Below are positions 34,561-43,429 of a stretch of DNA of 64,000 bases, piece after piece (the stretch's first letter is position 1; the number at the start of each line of letters is the position of its first letter). Source of the stretch: Lactobacillus sp. ESL0680 (GTDB taxonomy: Bacteria > Bacillota > Bacilli > Lactobacillales > Lactobacillaceae); NCBI RefSeq assembly GCF_029392855.1, contig NZ_CP113945.1, positions 930,001 through 994,000 of the forward strand. The letters are read 5' to 3'. The translations under genes and the position numbers were made by a program. The notes under the pieces were generated by a model. The model saw nothing but the letters and a program-made list of their open reading frames with translations, made no database searches and had not been told where the DNA came from.

Positions 34561-35074
34561 TAAATATGAGCCGACAAATACTGATATAACAGTGCACGCT
34601 AAACTATAAAAAAGACAGTTTCTTTTTATAAGACTGCTTTTTTTTATTCAATTTCATTTATTACTCCTACCATCAAAACTATAGATATTTTAATTAATAT
34701 TAACTGTTCATAGTATTCCCGAATTTTCATTGCTTTATTTTCTATCACTAACTATAATTATTCTTGAATACTTTTAATAGTAATTTCAAAAGCTACTATA
34801 CCTAATTTTATTTTGAGGTAAAATTCTAGGCTTGTAACTTTTTCTGTACATCGGGTCTGACATTATTTGTGAATCCTTTTTACGAAGAAAATTCCCAACT
34901 ATCTAATTGGCTACTTCTAGCTTCTCATTAAACAAAACTCCAAAATTTAAGTAAAATAAAAAAACTTTCAAGACTCGGTGTGAAAGATGAATCTTGAAAG
35001 CTAATGTAACAATACGCTTAATATGATAGCGATTACCATATACAATTCTATCATACTTTTAGGAGGTTTAAAAC
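34561..35074. other. AT-rich intergenic region after tRNA-Ser
   Basis: A terminator-like hairpin (34608-34645) ends the tRNA transcript. Beyond it no intact gene is seen. A 9-base inverted repeat CTTTCAAGA/TCTTGAAAG (34965-35000) lies ahead of a microORF. A minus-strand stretch near 34780-34920 shows short open segments broken by stops, possibly decayed coding sequence. Confidence 0.5.
34608..34645 (+). terminator. terminator after tRNA-Ser
   Basis: AAAAGACAGT pairs with ACTGCTTTT (one bulged base), followed by eight T. Confidence 0.75.
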
Positions 35075-35128
35075 ATGGGTAAAAAAGATAACAGCGGTAA
35101 TAGAAGCAGCATCAAAAGCATACTATAG
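35075..35128 (+). CDS. possible microORF (17 residues) with consensus ribosome site
   Basis: ATG at 35075 lies 8 bases after a perfect AGGAGG and encodes MGKKDNSGNRSSIKSIL before TAG. It sits 43 bases before the SHOCT-domain gene in the same direction. It could be a leader peptide or the decayed start of a larger gene. The strength of the ribosome site is the only evidence. Confidence 0.35.
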   Translation: MGKKDNSGNRSSIKSIL

Positions 35129-35171
35129 AGCTAAAGTAAAATAACGCATATTATATTTTAGAGGAGAAAAA

Positions 35172-35648
35172 ATGGAAGTTGATATTAAAATACCTGAACA
35201 CGTAATTGTAACAGCGGATGATGAAGGTGTAACCATAAATCGCAAAGGATTAAGAAATATGGCCAACAGAGGCAACCTTGGTGAAACTAAAATTCCATAT
35301 TGGGCTATTGCATCGGTTAACTATCGTAAATCCACTGTTTTTGGTGGTAAATTTGAGCTTAATACGATAAGTGGTCCACAAAAAAATGGTGGCCTAGGTA
35401 TGGGATTTTCAGCTTACGGTAATAACACTGCCATTGTATTCAGAAATGGCAAAAACGAAGAAATGGCTGCTCTTAAAGATTTTGTAGAAAAGAAAATGAA
35501 AGAAGCCCACGAAGCACAACATTCTTCAACAGTAGTTCAGCAAACAAGCGATGCTGATGAACTTGCAAAATTCAAAAAATTATTTGATGACGGTACTATT
35601 ACTCAAGAAGAATTTGATGCAAAAAAGAAGCAATTACTAGGTTTATAA
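35172..35648 (+). CDS. PH-like plus C-terminal SHOCT domain protein
   Basis: A 158-residue soluble protein. Residues 1-110 look like a bacterial pleckstrin-homology-like (DUF4429/bPH) fold rich in beta strands. The last 30 residues (ELAKFKKLFDDGTITQEEFD) are a SHOCT motif, a short C-terminal oligomerisation module. ATG at 35172 follows GAGGAG. The function is unknown; SHOCT proteins are common in accessory regions. It stands next to a toxin-antitoxin pair and a tRNA gene. Confidence 0.8.
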   Translation: MEVDIKIPEHVIVTADDEGVTINRKGLRNMANRGNLGETKIPYWAIASVNYRKSTVFGGKFELNTISGPQKNGGLGMGFSAYGNNTAIVFRNGKNEEMAALKDFVEKKMKEAHEAQHSSTVVQQTSDADELAKFKKLFDDGTITQEEFDAKKKQLLGL

Positions 35649-35732
35649 TGCATATCGCACAATAATATATATTGACAATGCTAACAGTGAAAAATTATTT
35701 AACACTTATTTAAGATAATTTACATTAGACTT

Positions 35733-35778
35733 AAAAGATCACCTATAAGAGTATCAAACTCTACAGGTGATCTTTTTT
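35733..35778. terminator. bidirectional terminator between SHOCT gene and toxin gene
   Basis: AAAAGATCACCT / AGGTGATCTTTTTT with a 20-base loop, between convergent genes. Confidence 0.8.
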
Positions 35779-35779
35779 G

Positions 35780-36112
35780 CTAAATTGCTTGTTCTTTAAT
35801 AAATTTGCTCAATCCAATAATATCAATTGAGCTTAGTTTACCAATTGGGCGTCGGCTAAAGACTGCTTCTCTAGTAATTTCGTAATTCTTATGAATATCG
35901 ACATAAGATTGCTTTTTAAGTCCTGCTTCTCGCCACAACTTAATAGGATAATATAATTTTTTAATTTTATTTGACTTGTTTTTGTACTGGCTAGTAATTT
36001 TAAACACTATTACATATTTTTGCTTAACAACTAATACCAACGCTGGGCGCACTTTACTGCCAATATGCTCATCAAAAGGCACATTAGCAATGTATAACTC
36101 CATTGGCTGCAT
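35780..36112 (-). CDS. MazF/PemK-like toxin
   Basis: A 110-residue protein with the PemK/MazF pattern: an N-terminal strand followed by GSKVRPALVLVVKQKYVIVFKIT, then KQSYVDIHKNYEITRE. Family members are mRNA endoribonucleases, countered by the antitoxin. The start overlaps the antitoxin stop (TAATG); a second ATG three codons on is possible. It is divergent in detail from housekeeping MazF, so activity is inferred. Confidence 0.82.
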   Translation of the reverse strand: MQPMELYIANVPFDEHIGSKVRPALVLVVKQKYVIVFKITSQYKNKSNKIKKLYYPIKLWREAGLKKQSYVDIHKNYEITREAVFSRRPIGKLSSIDIIGLSKFIKEQAI

Positions 36113-36372
36113 TAGCCATTAACCATCCAATCATGAAAATCAGGTGATTTTTTCGCATCGTAGTGTCCATTTTTATCTATATCAACTTTTTCGGTAGGAA
36201 TGTCTTTAATTAAATCAGCCCACTCTAATGCTGTTGGCATTTTTTTAATAATCAATTCATCATTATTAACACTAATTGACAATTCATCGCCATCTTGTAA
36301 ACCCAGTTTACGCCTTATTGCAACTGGAATAACTATTTGTCCTTTACTCGATAATTTAGAAGTTTGTTCCAT
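36112..36372 (-). CDS. AbrB/MazE-like antitoxin
   Basis: An 86-residue protein. The N-terminal SpoVT-AbrB swapped-hairpin DNA-binding domain (KLSSKGQIVIPVAIRRKLGLQDGDEL, residues 5-30) is unmistakable. The acidic, flexible C-terminus would wrap the toxin. It precedes and overlaps the toxin gene, and such pairs autoregulate through the AbrB domain. ATG at 36372 has only a weak ribosome site. Confidence 0.88.
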   Translation of the reverse strand: MEQTSKLSSKGQIVIPVAIRRKLGLQDGDELSISVNNDELIIKKMPTALEWADLIKDIPTEKVDIDKNGHYDAKKSPDFHDWMVNG

Positions 36373-36620
36373 AATAATTTTACTCCGCTCTTATATCTTA
36401 CGTCTTACATTTTACTTAATTATTATACAAAATGCAATTTACTCGAATATTACAAAATTAGTTTTTACCGCTAAAATATTTTCTCCCATTATTACAAAAT
36501 AGTTACAAGAAGCCTTGATTTCTTAAGTTTTGCTCAAGACCAGTTTTAAACGGTACATACCGGTCTAAAAATACTGTTAAAATAACTTTAAGTAAGTATT
36601 TCTAGGTAGTGATTTTATAT

Positions 36621-37202
36621 ATGCAAACAAGTATTTGGCTGGCGGCGTTGTCCGCTTTTATTCTGCTAATTCTCATTGTTAATATCCGCAATTCACGTCG
36701 CTTTAATCTCTTTGACCATTGGCTGCACCATAAGTTAGTCAGAAATCATGATGGCTTCAGCTGGCAAATAATTGCTTTTATCAATGACCCCAAGTTAATG
36801 GTTGTCTGGGATATTCTACTTGCCAGTTTCCTCATTAATGAAGAAAGAAACATCACTGCTCTCTGGGTAATTGCTACATTGGGCTTTACCGATATTGCTG
36901 GCATCTTATTAAAGCGGTGGGTGCACCGCAAACGACCAATTGAGCATTCTGATCTAGAAGACGGCTACAGCTTTCCCAGCGGTCATGTTTTGGGAGCAAC
37001 CTGTATGGTACTAATTATCTTGCAGGTTTTTGGCAATGAACTCACTAACTGGCTGGTAATTGCTCTGGGCGCAATCTGGTTAATGGTTGTTATCTCACGC
37101 TTAAGTCTTAGGGCACATTATCCCTCTGATGTCATTGGTGCAACTAGTCTAGCGATATTTTGTTTTACAATTTCTCAGCAAATATTATTTGCTATCATTT
37201 AA
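36621..37202 (+). CDS. PAP2-superfamily membrane phosphatase
   Basis: A 193-residue protein with about five spans. The three phosphatase motifs are visible: KRWVHRKRP, SFPSGH, and SRLSLRAHYPSD, giving the catalytic histidines. It dephosphorylates a lipid phosphate such as undecaprenyl diphosphate or phosphatidate on the outer face. The ATG at 36621 is chosen; a GTG at 36609 is in frame but too close to the ribosome site. An inverted repeat CGGTACATACCG (36551-36562) lies upstream. Confidence 0.88.
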   Translation: MQTSIWLAALSAFILLILIVNIRNSRRFNLFDHWLHHKLVRNHDGFSWQIIAFINDPKLMVVWDILLASFLINEERNITALWVIATLGFTDIAGILLKRWVHRKRPIEHSDLEDGYSFPSGHVLGATCMVLIILQVFGNELTNWLVIALGAIWLMVVISRLSLRAHYPSDVIGATSLAIFCFTISQQILFAII

Positions 37203-37237
37203 AAAGACAAGTTTCAAATTGAAACTTGTCTTTTTTT
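37201..37237. terminator. bidirectional terminator between PAP2 gene and degV
   Basis: AAAAAGACAAGTTTC / GAAACTTGTCTTTTTTT hairpin between convergent genes, T-runs both ways. Confidence 0.9.
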
Positions 37238-37240
37238 GCT

Positions 37241-38071
37241 TTATAAATCTTCAAAACCAATCATTAATCCGCCCTCTTCGGCGTAAAAGGTACATAAACC
37301 CTTCATTGAGCGAATAATTACTTGAGCCTGTGGGTACAGCTCAATAATTTTTTCTTTGAGTGTTTTAGCATCCTTTTCATTCTTGCAGTGGTCAATAATA
37401 ACTTGCCCACCCTGATATTTCATATCAGTCATCCGCTTAATAACTTCTTTCAGGGCCCGCTTCATTCCCCGAACCTTTGCCAGCGGCTCTAATTTACCCT
37501 CATCACTGGCAGTACCAACGAGGTCAATCTTTAACATATGTGCCACTTTGGCAACAGCAGGACTAACCCGACCATTAAGAGATAAGTTATGCAATGATTG
37601 CAAAATGAATAACAAGTGGGTATGCGTTTTATAATCGTGGATTTTTTGTTCTAAATCAACAAACCGTGATTTACCCTTAACCATTTTCTTAATTTCATTT
37701 AAAATAACCGACATTTCTGGACCAGCAGAACGCGAATCGATAACAATTACATGACTGTCAGGATGTTTCTTTTCATACATTTCTTTTGCCTGAAATGCCG
37801 AAGAATAACTACCACTAAGACCGCTAGTAATTGTCATTAAAATTGCGCGCTTGCTGCCCTCTAATGCTTCAAGCCACTCATTAATGCTTGGACAAGATGT
37901 CTTACCTGCCTCTGTGTTCTTTGCCATCTCAGTAATTAGCTGGTCGACATCAAGCTGCTCGTTGTCAACAAAATCTTGACCAGCAATTGTCATCGTTAAC
38001 GGCACCACCCGAAGCGTTTGATCGGCATTTTCGTTAGCGCTAGAATCGATTATTAATTTTACTTCTTCCAT
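37241..38071 (-). CDS. DegV family fatty-acid-binding protein
   Basis: A 276-residue DegV/FakB-like protein. It begins KLIIDSSANE and has TSCPSINEWLEAL and MTITSGLSGSYSSAFQA, the fatty-acid carboxylate-binding segments. DegV proteins present fatty acids to the kinase FakA for incorporation into phospholipid. FakA is not in the window. ATG at 38071 is preceded by a weak GGAT-type site. Confidence 0.9.
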   Translation of the reverse strand: MEEVKLIIDSSANENADQTLRVVPLTMTIAGQDFVDNEQLDVDQLITEMAKNTEAGKTSCPSINEWLEALEGSKRAILMTITSGLSGSYSSAFQAKEMYEKKHPDSHVIVIDSRSAGPEMSVILNEIKKMVKGKSRFVDLEQKIHDYKTHTHLLFILQSLHNLSLNGRVSPAVAKVAHMLKIDLVGTASDEGKLEPLAKVRGMKRALKEVIKRMTDMKYQGGQVIIDHCKNEKDAKTLKEKIIELYPQAQVIIRSMKGLCTFYAEEGGLMIGFEDL

Positions 38072-38176
38072 TTATTGATACATCCTTAATTAAATACAAA
38101 ATCATTTATGAATTAAATTGTATAGCTAAATAATAAAGCAAAACTGTCAAAAAAGCGATTAAAAATTTTTAATCTT

Positions 38177-38190
38177 AGAAATCGCTTTCA
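38177..38190 (-). promoter_or_regulatory. cre (CcpA) site upstream of eno promoter
   Basis: On the minus strand TGAAAGCGATTTCT, matching TGWAARCGYTWNCW at 13 of 14 positions. It lies just upstream of the -35 box of eno, the position from which CcpA activates glycolytic genes. Confidence 0.65.
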
Positions 38191-38194
38191 AATG

Positions 38195-38223
38195 TTTACA
38201 GAATCACAAACTTAGGCTAAAAT
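38195..38223 (+). promoter_or_regulatory. eno promoter and leader hairpin
   Basis: TTTACA (38195-38200), 17-base spacer, TAAAAT (38218-38223). A stable hairpin TGGAGCCCTTGCTCCA (38238-38253) lies close to the expected 5' end and could protect the mRNA. Confidence 0.7.
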
Positions 38224-38307
38224 TTGTCATGTAGATATGGAGCCCTTGCTCCAGTTAATGTATGTACAGAAAAGTTGTACAACATTTATTATTTAGGAGG
38301 TTTTTAG

Positions 38308-39594
38308 ATGTTAAAATCAGTCATTGAAAATGTTCATGCACTGGAAATCTATGATTCACGTGGTAACCCAACTGTTGAGGCTTTTGTTACCCTTTCAAAC
38401 GGTATCGTAGGAAAGGCTGAAGTTCCATCAGGTGCTTCAACTGGTGAAAACGAAGCCGTTGAATTGCGTGACGGTGGTAAGCGTGTTGGCGGTAAAGGTG
38501 TTTCTAAGGCTGTCAACAATGTTAACACTAAAATTGCTAAAGCCTTAAAGGGCTTAGATCCTCACGACCAAGCAAACATTGATCGCGTTATGATCGAATT
38601 AGACGGTACTCCAAACAAGGCTAAGCTTGGTGCTAATGCTATCTTAGGTGTCTCAATGGCTACTGCCGCTGCTGCTGCCAAAGATAGTCACCAACCACTT
38701 TACAGATACCTTGGTGGAACTGATCTTGAAATGCCACAAACTTTCCATAACGTTATTAACGGTGGTGAACACGCTGATAACGGTATCGATGTTCAAGAAT
38801 TCATGATTACCCCAGTTAAGAAGACTTCATTCCGTGATGGTTTTGAAAAGATTGTTAACACTTACCACACTTTGAAGAAAGTTCTTGAAGATATGGGTTA
38901 CGAAACCGGCCTTGGCGACGAAGGTGGTTTTGCTCCTAACATGAAGAGTTCAGAAGAAGCTTTGAAGGCTTTACACGAAGCAATCATTAAGGCTGGCTAC
39001 AAACCAGGCGAAGATATTGCCATTGCTTGTGACTGTGCTGCTTCATACTTCTACAACAAAGAAGATAACAAGTACCACTTTGAAGGTAAAGTTCTTGACG
39101 ACCAAGAATTGTCAGATTACTACGACAAGTTGCTTGGTGAATTCCCAGAATTAATCTCAATCGAAGACCCATACGACGAAAACGACGTTGACGGTATGAT
39201 TAAGTTTACTGAAACTCACAAGGACAGAATTCAAATCGTTTTGGATGACTTTATTTGTACTAATCCTAAGCTTTTAACTAAGGCTATCAAGGAAGGTGCT
39301 GGTAATGCTTCATTAATTAAGTTGAACCAAATCGGTACTGTAACTGAAACTTTGGAAACTATTCGTCTTTCACGTAAGAATGGCTACAACACCATGATTT
39401 CTCACCGTTCAGGTGAAACTGGTGACACCTTCATCGCTGACTTTGCCGTTGCTGTTAACGGTGGTCAATTGAAGACTGGTGCTCCAGCTCGTTCAGAACG
39501 TGTTGAAAAGTACAACCGTTTGCTTGAAATCGAAGAAGAACTCGGTGACGGCGAACGTCTTGCTTTCTTCCCAGACAATGTCGACGAAGACTAA
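38308..39594 (+). CDS. eno: enolase
   Basis: A 428-residue enolase, converting 2-phosphoglycerate to phosphoenolpyruvate. It begins SVIENVHALEIYDSRGNPTVE. The catalytic GDEGGFAPN and the metal/lysine site VLDDFICTNP and LIKLNQIGTVTETLE are visible. ATG at 38308 follows AGGAGG. Codon use is strongly biased, as in abundant proteins. It carries a cre site and promoter upstream and a strong terminator downstream. The C-terminal metal site SHRSGETGDTFIADF is intact. Confidence 0.97.
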   Translation: MLKSVIENVHALEIYDSRGNPTVEAFVTLSNGIVGKAEVPSGASTGENEAVELRDGGKRVGGKGVSKAVNNVNTKIAKALKGLDPHDQANIDRVMIELDGTPNKAKLGANAILGVSMATAAAAAKDSHQPLYRYLGGTDLEMPQTFHNVINGGEHADNGIDVQEFMITPVKKTSFRDGFEKIVNTYHTLKKVLEDMGYETGLGDEGGFAPNMKSSEEALKALHEAIIKAGYKPGEDIAIACDCAASYFYNKEDNKYHFEGKVLDDQELSDYYDKLLGEFPELISIEDPYDENDVDGMIKFTETHKDRIQIVLDDFICTNPKLLTKAIKEGAGNASLIKLNQIGTVTETLETIRLSRKNGYNTMISHRSGETGDTFIADFAVAVNGGQLKTGAPARSERVEKYNRLLEIEEELGDGERLAFFPDNVDED

Positions 39595-39615
39595 TTAAAA
39601 TTAATAAATAAAAAT

Positions 39616-39656
39616 AAAACCCCGAAATTGCTATAATTCGGGGTTTTATTTTTATT
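39616..39656 (+). terminator. intrinsic terminator after eno
   Basis: AAAACCCCGAAATT / AATTCGGGGTTTT hairpin followed by a T-rich stretch. Confidence 0.92.
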
Positions 39657-39789
39657 TTAAAACGACTTTTTTTGCTAAATAATTATTCATATATCAAGTA
39701 AGTATGCTTTTATTTCCTAGCAAACTAGTAAAAAAGGCTCAACTGTGCTACTTTAGATAAGGTATAAATTAATCAAAGGAAGGCAAATT

Positions 39790-42063
39790 ATGTCTGAAAA
39801 AATTACCGGCTTAAGTCAAGCCGAAGCAGATAAACTTCTTAAAGAAAAAGGTCTAAATGAAGTACCTGAACCAAAATTCAACTTTTTCAAAGAATTTTTA
39901 TCTAAATTATGGAATCTGTCTGCTTGGATTCTGGAAGCAGCCCTGCTCTTAGAATGCATTCTAGGTAAATGGATCCAATCATTATTTGTACTGCTAATGT
40001 TACTATTTGCAGCATGGAACGGTGCTACGCAAAAGAAGCGTTCACGCCGCGTGTTAAACAATATTTCCCACAAGTTAACACCCACTGTTTCCGTTCAGCG
40101 CGATAACCAATGGCAAAATATTGATTCCAAATATCTTGTCCCTGGCGACCTGATTAATTTGCAGCCAGGTGATGTGTTAGCAGCCGACGTCAAATTAGTT
40201 GATGGCCAACTTGCAACCGATGAAAGTTCAATCACCGGTGAAGCAAAGACCGTTCATAAAAATATTGATGACACTGCCTTTGCTGGGACTACCGTTGTCG
40301 AAGGATCTGGATTAGCAGTTGTAACCGCAACTGGTTCAAACTCTCGTTCAGGCAAAACTATTAATTTAATTAATAATTCTGCAGCTCCTGGACACTTGCA
40401 ACAACTATTAACCAAAATTATTTATTATCTTTGCTTACTCGATGGTCTCCTAACGCTAATTATTATTATCGCTTCCTTCTTCAAGGGCGGCGATCTTAAC
40501 AATCTGGTTAACATGCTGCCATTCTTAGCAATGATGTTCATTGCTTCAATTCCAGTGGCCATGCCATCAACCTTTGCCCTATCTAATTCATTCGAAGCAA
40601 CTAGATTGAGCAAGGAAGGCGTTCTGACTGCTGACTTAACTGGTATTCAGGATGCCGCGAACTTGAACCTAATTTTACTAGATAAGACAGGCACAATTAC
40701 CGAGAATAAGACGGCGGTTGCCCAATGGACTAATTTCAGTGAGCTTGATAACAAGCTAGTACTTGAATTGGCTACAGCCGCAACTGACCAGCGTAATAAA
40801 AAAATTATTGATGCCGCGATTGATGAATATGCCGTTGAACAAGGCGTAACAATTAAAGCAAGTGATGATTTTACCCCCTTCACTTCTGATACCGGTTATT
40901 CAATGGCTAACATTGATGGCTACAACGTTAAATTAGGTTCATTTAAGCAGCTTTCATTAATTGACAAAAGTGCCAATGACAAAGTAAAAGAAATTGATTT
41001 TGGTGCTGGCCGTTCCTGTGCCCTACTAATTAATGATGAATTAGCCGGTGTCTTCATTCTGCAGGACAAGGTTCGTTCAGATTCCAAAGCTGCCTTAGCT
41101 GAATTAAAAAAGCGTGGCGTGCGCCCAATTATGTTAACTGGTGACAACCAAAAGACAGCTTTGGCCGTTGCTAAGCAAGTTGATTTAACTGGCGACGTGA
41201 TTTCAATTCATAATTTTGACGAAAATACTGACATTAATCAGTTAGCTGGGATTGCGGATGTCCTACCAGAAGACAAGCTGCGCATGGTTAAATTCTTCCA
41301 AAAGAAGGGTTACATCGTGGGTATGACCGGTGATGGTGTTAATGATTCACCTGCTCTGAAACAAGCTGAAGTCGGTATCGCTGTATCTAATGCAGCCGAT
41401 GTCGCTAAGCGTTCTGGTAAAATGGTATTGTTGACCGATGGCTTGAGCTCGATTGTCAAAATTTTGGATGCTGGACACCGCGTTTACCAAAGAATGACCA
41501 CGTGGTCATTAACCAAATTAGCAAGAACGGCAGAATTAACAATGCTGCTGACATTTGGCTACCTGTTCTTCAACTACATTCCAATGGCCCTGAATGCCAT
41601 GGTTATTTATACAATTATGAATAACATGGTAACAATGATGATTGGGACCGACCGGACACATATTACGTATAAACCTGAGAATTGGAATATTGCTAAATTA
41701 GCTAAAATTGCCTTCTCACTCGCCTTTGGCTGGACAGTAATCGGCGTTATTGCAGTCGGCTACCTGAATACCCATGGCTTCAGTCATGGTATAGTTTCAA
41801 CCATGGTTTACGTTTACTTAGTTCTGAGCGCAATGTTTATCTTACTGATTACCAGAACCAAGCGGTTCTTCTGGCAAGACTATCCATCTAAGGCTGTTGG
41901 CTTAACCCAAATTGCGGACGTGATTCTAACAATTATCCTGGCACTATTTGGAATTGCAATGACCAAGATTAGTTGGACTAACTTATTGATTACATTTGCC
42001 ATTGCCTTAGTAGCAGCTATTGTAGTTGACCTAGTCTATCAACCAATTATGAAAAACAAATAA
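39790..42063 (+). CDS. P-type ATPase of the plasma-membrane proton pump type (P3A-like)
   Basis: A 757-residue cation ATPase. Spans 1-2 enclose residues 45-80; the membrane ion site is IPVAMP (254-259), as in P3A proton ATPases; the phosphorylation site LDKTGTITEN starts at 297; MTGDGVNDSPALKQAEVGIAVS is the hinge. It lacks heavy-metal domains. Proton export (acid tolerance) or another monovalent cation is predicted from the family. It is a single gene, ATG at 39790 after AAAGGAAGG. Confidence 0.85.
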   Translation: MSEKITGLSQAEADKLLKEKGLNEVPEPKFNFFKEFLSKLWNLSAWILEAALLLECILGKWIQSLFVLLMLLFAAWNGATQKKRSRRVLNNISHKLTPTVSVQRDNQWQNIDSKYLVPGDLINLQPGDVLAADVKLVDGQLATDESSITGEAKTVHKNIDDTAFAGTTVVEGSGLAVVTATGSNSRSGKTINLINNSAAPGHLQQLLTKIIYYLCLLDGLLTLIIIIASFFKGGDLNNLVNMLPFLAMMFIASIPVAMPSTFALSNSFEATRLSKEGVLTADLTGIQDAANLNLILLDKTGTITENKTAVAQWTNFSELDNKLVLELATAATDQRNKKIIDAAIDEYAVEQGVTIKASDDFTPFTSDTGYSMANIDGYNVKLGSFKQLSLIDKSANDKVKEIDFGAGRSCALLINDELAGVFILQDKVRSDSKAALAELKKRGVRPIMLTGDNQKTALAVAKQVDLTGDVISIHNFDENTDINQLAGIADVLPEDKLRMVKFFQKKGYIVGMTGDGVNDSPALKQAEVGIAVSNAADVAKRSGKMVLLTDGLSSIVKILDAGHRVYQRMTTWSLTKLARTAELTMLLTFGYLFFNYIPMALNAMVIYTIMNNMVTMMIGTDRTHITYKPENWNIAKLAKIAFSLAFGWTVIGVIAVGYLNTHGFSHGIVSTMVYVYLVLSAMFILLITRTKRFFWQDYPSKAVGLTQIADVILTIILALFGIAMTKISWTNLLITFAIALVAAIVVDLVYQPIMKNK

Positions 42064-42071
42064 TTAATCTA

Positions 42072-42107
42072 AATAGAACTTTTGTAACTGAAAGTTCTAT
42101 TTTTTTG
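42072..42107 (+). terminator. intrinsic terminator after P-type ATPase gene
   Basis: ATAGAACTTT / AAAGTTCTAT hairpin followed by seven T. Confidence 0.88.
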
Positions 42108-42111
42108 CAAA

Positions 42112-42137
42112 AAAATACTCCTAAATCTAGGAGTATT
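42112..42137 (-). terminator. terminator after GNAT acetyltransferase gene
   Basis: AATACTCCTA / TAGGAGTATT hairpin with a T-run on the minus strand. Confidence 0.8.
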
Positions 42138-42141
42138 GTCT

Positions 42142-42669
42142 TTAACGCGTTAATTCATAAACGTATGAGGTCTCATCAGCACGGTAAACACCATACAAAG
42201 TTCCAACCTGCTTAAAGCCCATTTTGTTAATTAAGTGCTGCATTGCTTGATTGTCTTCATGTGTATCAATTCTAATTGAATCAACTTCAGGATGACTATC
42301 TCTAATATTTTCAATTACAGCCCGCAGAAGTTTGGTAGCATAACCATGGCCAGCATGCTTAGAACGAATTGCAACCCGGTGAATAACGACATAATTATCT
42401 GTTTGCATTAACCATTCACCATTTAAGTTGTCGTACGCATGATCGGGCCCAGTAACAATCGAAATTGCTCCAACTGTTTCTTCATCATCAGAAACAGCCA
42501 AGTATGCCCAACCATTCTCAATGTCTTCCTTAATCTGGTCAGGTGATGGATATTCACCCTGCCACTGATTGACACCACTTTCTGCTAATTGATTAGCACC
42601 ATCTTTCAAAATCATCATAATTTGGTCAAAATCAGCCATTGTTGCTCTTCTTAATTGCAAGTTCTTCAC
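42142..42669 (-). CDS. GNAT family N-acetyltransferase
   Basis: A 175-residue acetyltransferase. The acetyl-CoA site HRVAIRSKHAGHGYATKLLRAV (near 95-116, R/Q-x-x-G-x-G/A pattern) and MGFKQVG are visible. The acceptor is unknown. The start is uncertain: GTG at 42669 sits only a few bases from GGAG, and a TTG three codons on is better spaced. It is a single gene with its own terminator. Confidence 0.85.
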   Translation of the reverse strand: MKNLQLRRATMADFDQIMMILKDGANQLAESGVNQWQGEYPSPDQIKEDIENGWAYLAVSDDEETVGAISIVTGPDHAYDNLNGEWLMQTDNYVVIHRVAIRSKHAGHGYATKLLRAVIENIRDSHPEVDSIRIDTHEDNQAMQHLINKMGFKQVGTLYGVYRADETSYVYELTR

Positions 42670-42750
42670 TTCTCCTTTTAAAAAAACATACGATCTATTA
42701 TACCGACACCATTTAAGTATGTAAAAAAATTTGTTTTTATAACGCTAATA

Positions 42751-42785
42751 AAAAAACAGTTTTCTTTTTTAAAGAAAACTGTTTT
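42751..42785 (-). terminator. terminator after apt
   Basis: AAAACAGTTTTCTTT / AAAGAAAACTGTTTT hairpin immediately beyond the apt stop. Confidence 0.88.
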
Positions 42786-42788
42786 GAA

Positions 42789-43316
42789 TTAAGCACCGTG
42801 ATATTGAACAAGTGAATAAATATCAAGTCCCGGTAACTTTTCCTTACCCTTTAAATCAGGTAATTCAATGTAAAATGCGGCACCAACTAAGATACCACCT
42901 AAATTTTCAATTAATTGCTTGCAAGCACGCAATGTTCCAGCAGTTGCAAGTAGATCATCACAGATAACTACTCGTTGTCCTGGCTTAATTGCATCCTTGT
43001 GCATTTCCAAGACGTTAGAGCCATATTCCAAATCGTATGAGGCCCGTTCTACTTCTCTTGGCAACTTATGCGGCTTTCTTGCGGGAACAAAGCCTAAGCC
43101 TAATTCAGTGGCAACAGGGCATCCCACAATAAATCCCCGAGCTTCAGGGCCGACAATCACATCTGCCTTTCTGCTCTTAGCATATTCTGCAAGCTTATGA
43201 GTAGCTGTCTGGAATAATTCACCATCCTGCAAAATCGGAGTAATATCCCGAAAGACAATTCCCTCATTTGGAAAATCATTAACACTTGCAATTCGTTCTT
43301 CAAAAATGTTTGCCAT
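42789..43316 (-). CDS. apt: adenine phosphoribosyltransferase
   Basis: A 175-residue purine-salvage enzyme making AMP from adenine and PRPP. The PRPP-binding motif [14 protein letters not shown] is near residue 120. [10 protein letters not shown] and the hood segment [13 protein letters not shown] are typical. The ATG at 43316 follows GGAGGTTTTT; an upstream in-frame start adds no homologous residues. It follows recJ downstream of that gene's terminator. Confidence 0.96.
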   Translation of the reverse strand: MANIFEERIASVNDFPNEGIVFRDITPILQDGELFQTATHKLAEYAKSRKADVIVGPEARGFIVGCPVATELGLGFVPARKPHKLPREVERASYDLEYGSNVLEMHKDAIKPGQRVVICDDLLATAGTLRACKQLIENLGGILVGAAFYIELPDLKGKEKLPGLDIYSLVQYHGA

Positions 43317-43393
43317 AAGAAGAAAAACCTCCAAAACTTCATTTGCTTTCTTAAAGCACAATTTAACTTACATATTCTAACAGATTTAACCAT

Positions 43394-43429
43394 AAAAAGC
43401 ACTAAAAAAACTTGCTGTTAGTGCTTTTT
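43394..43429 (-). terminator. terminator overlapping the recJ stop codon
   Basis: AAAAAGCACTAA / TTAGTGCTTTTT; the first arm on the minus strand includes the last recJ codons and its TAA. Confidence 0.85.

Noticed and set aside
34780..34920. Minus-strand segment with short open stretches (MSDPMYRKSYKPRIL)
   Set aside because: Interrupted by stops, with no recognisable family; too weak to call a pseudogene.
36536..36566. Inverted repeat AGACC..GGTCT with CGGTACATACCG upstream of the PAP2 gene
   Set aside because: Short and without a known regulator; recorded only as a detail of the PAP2 entry.
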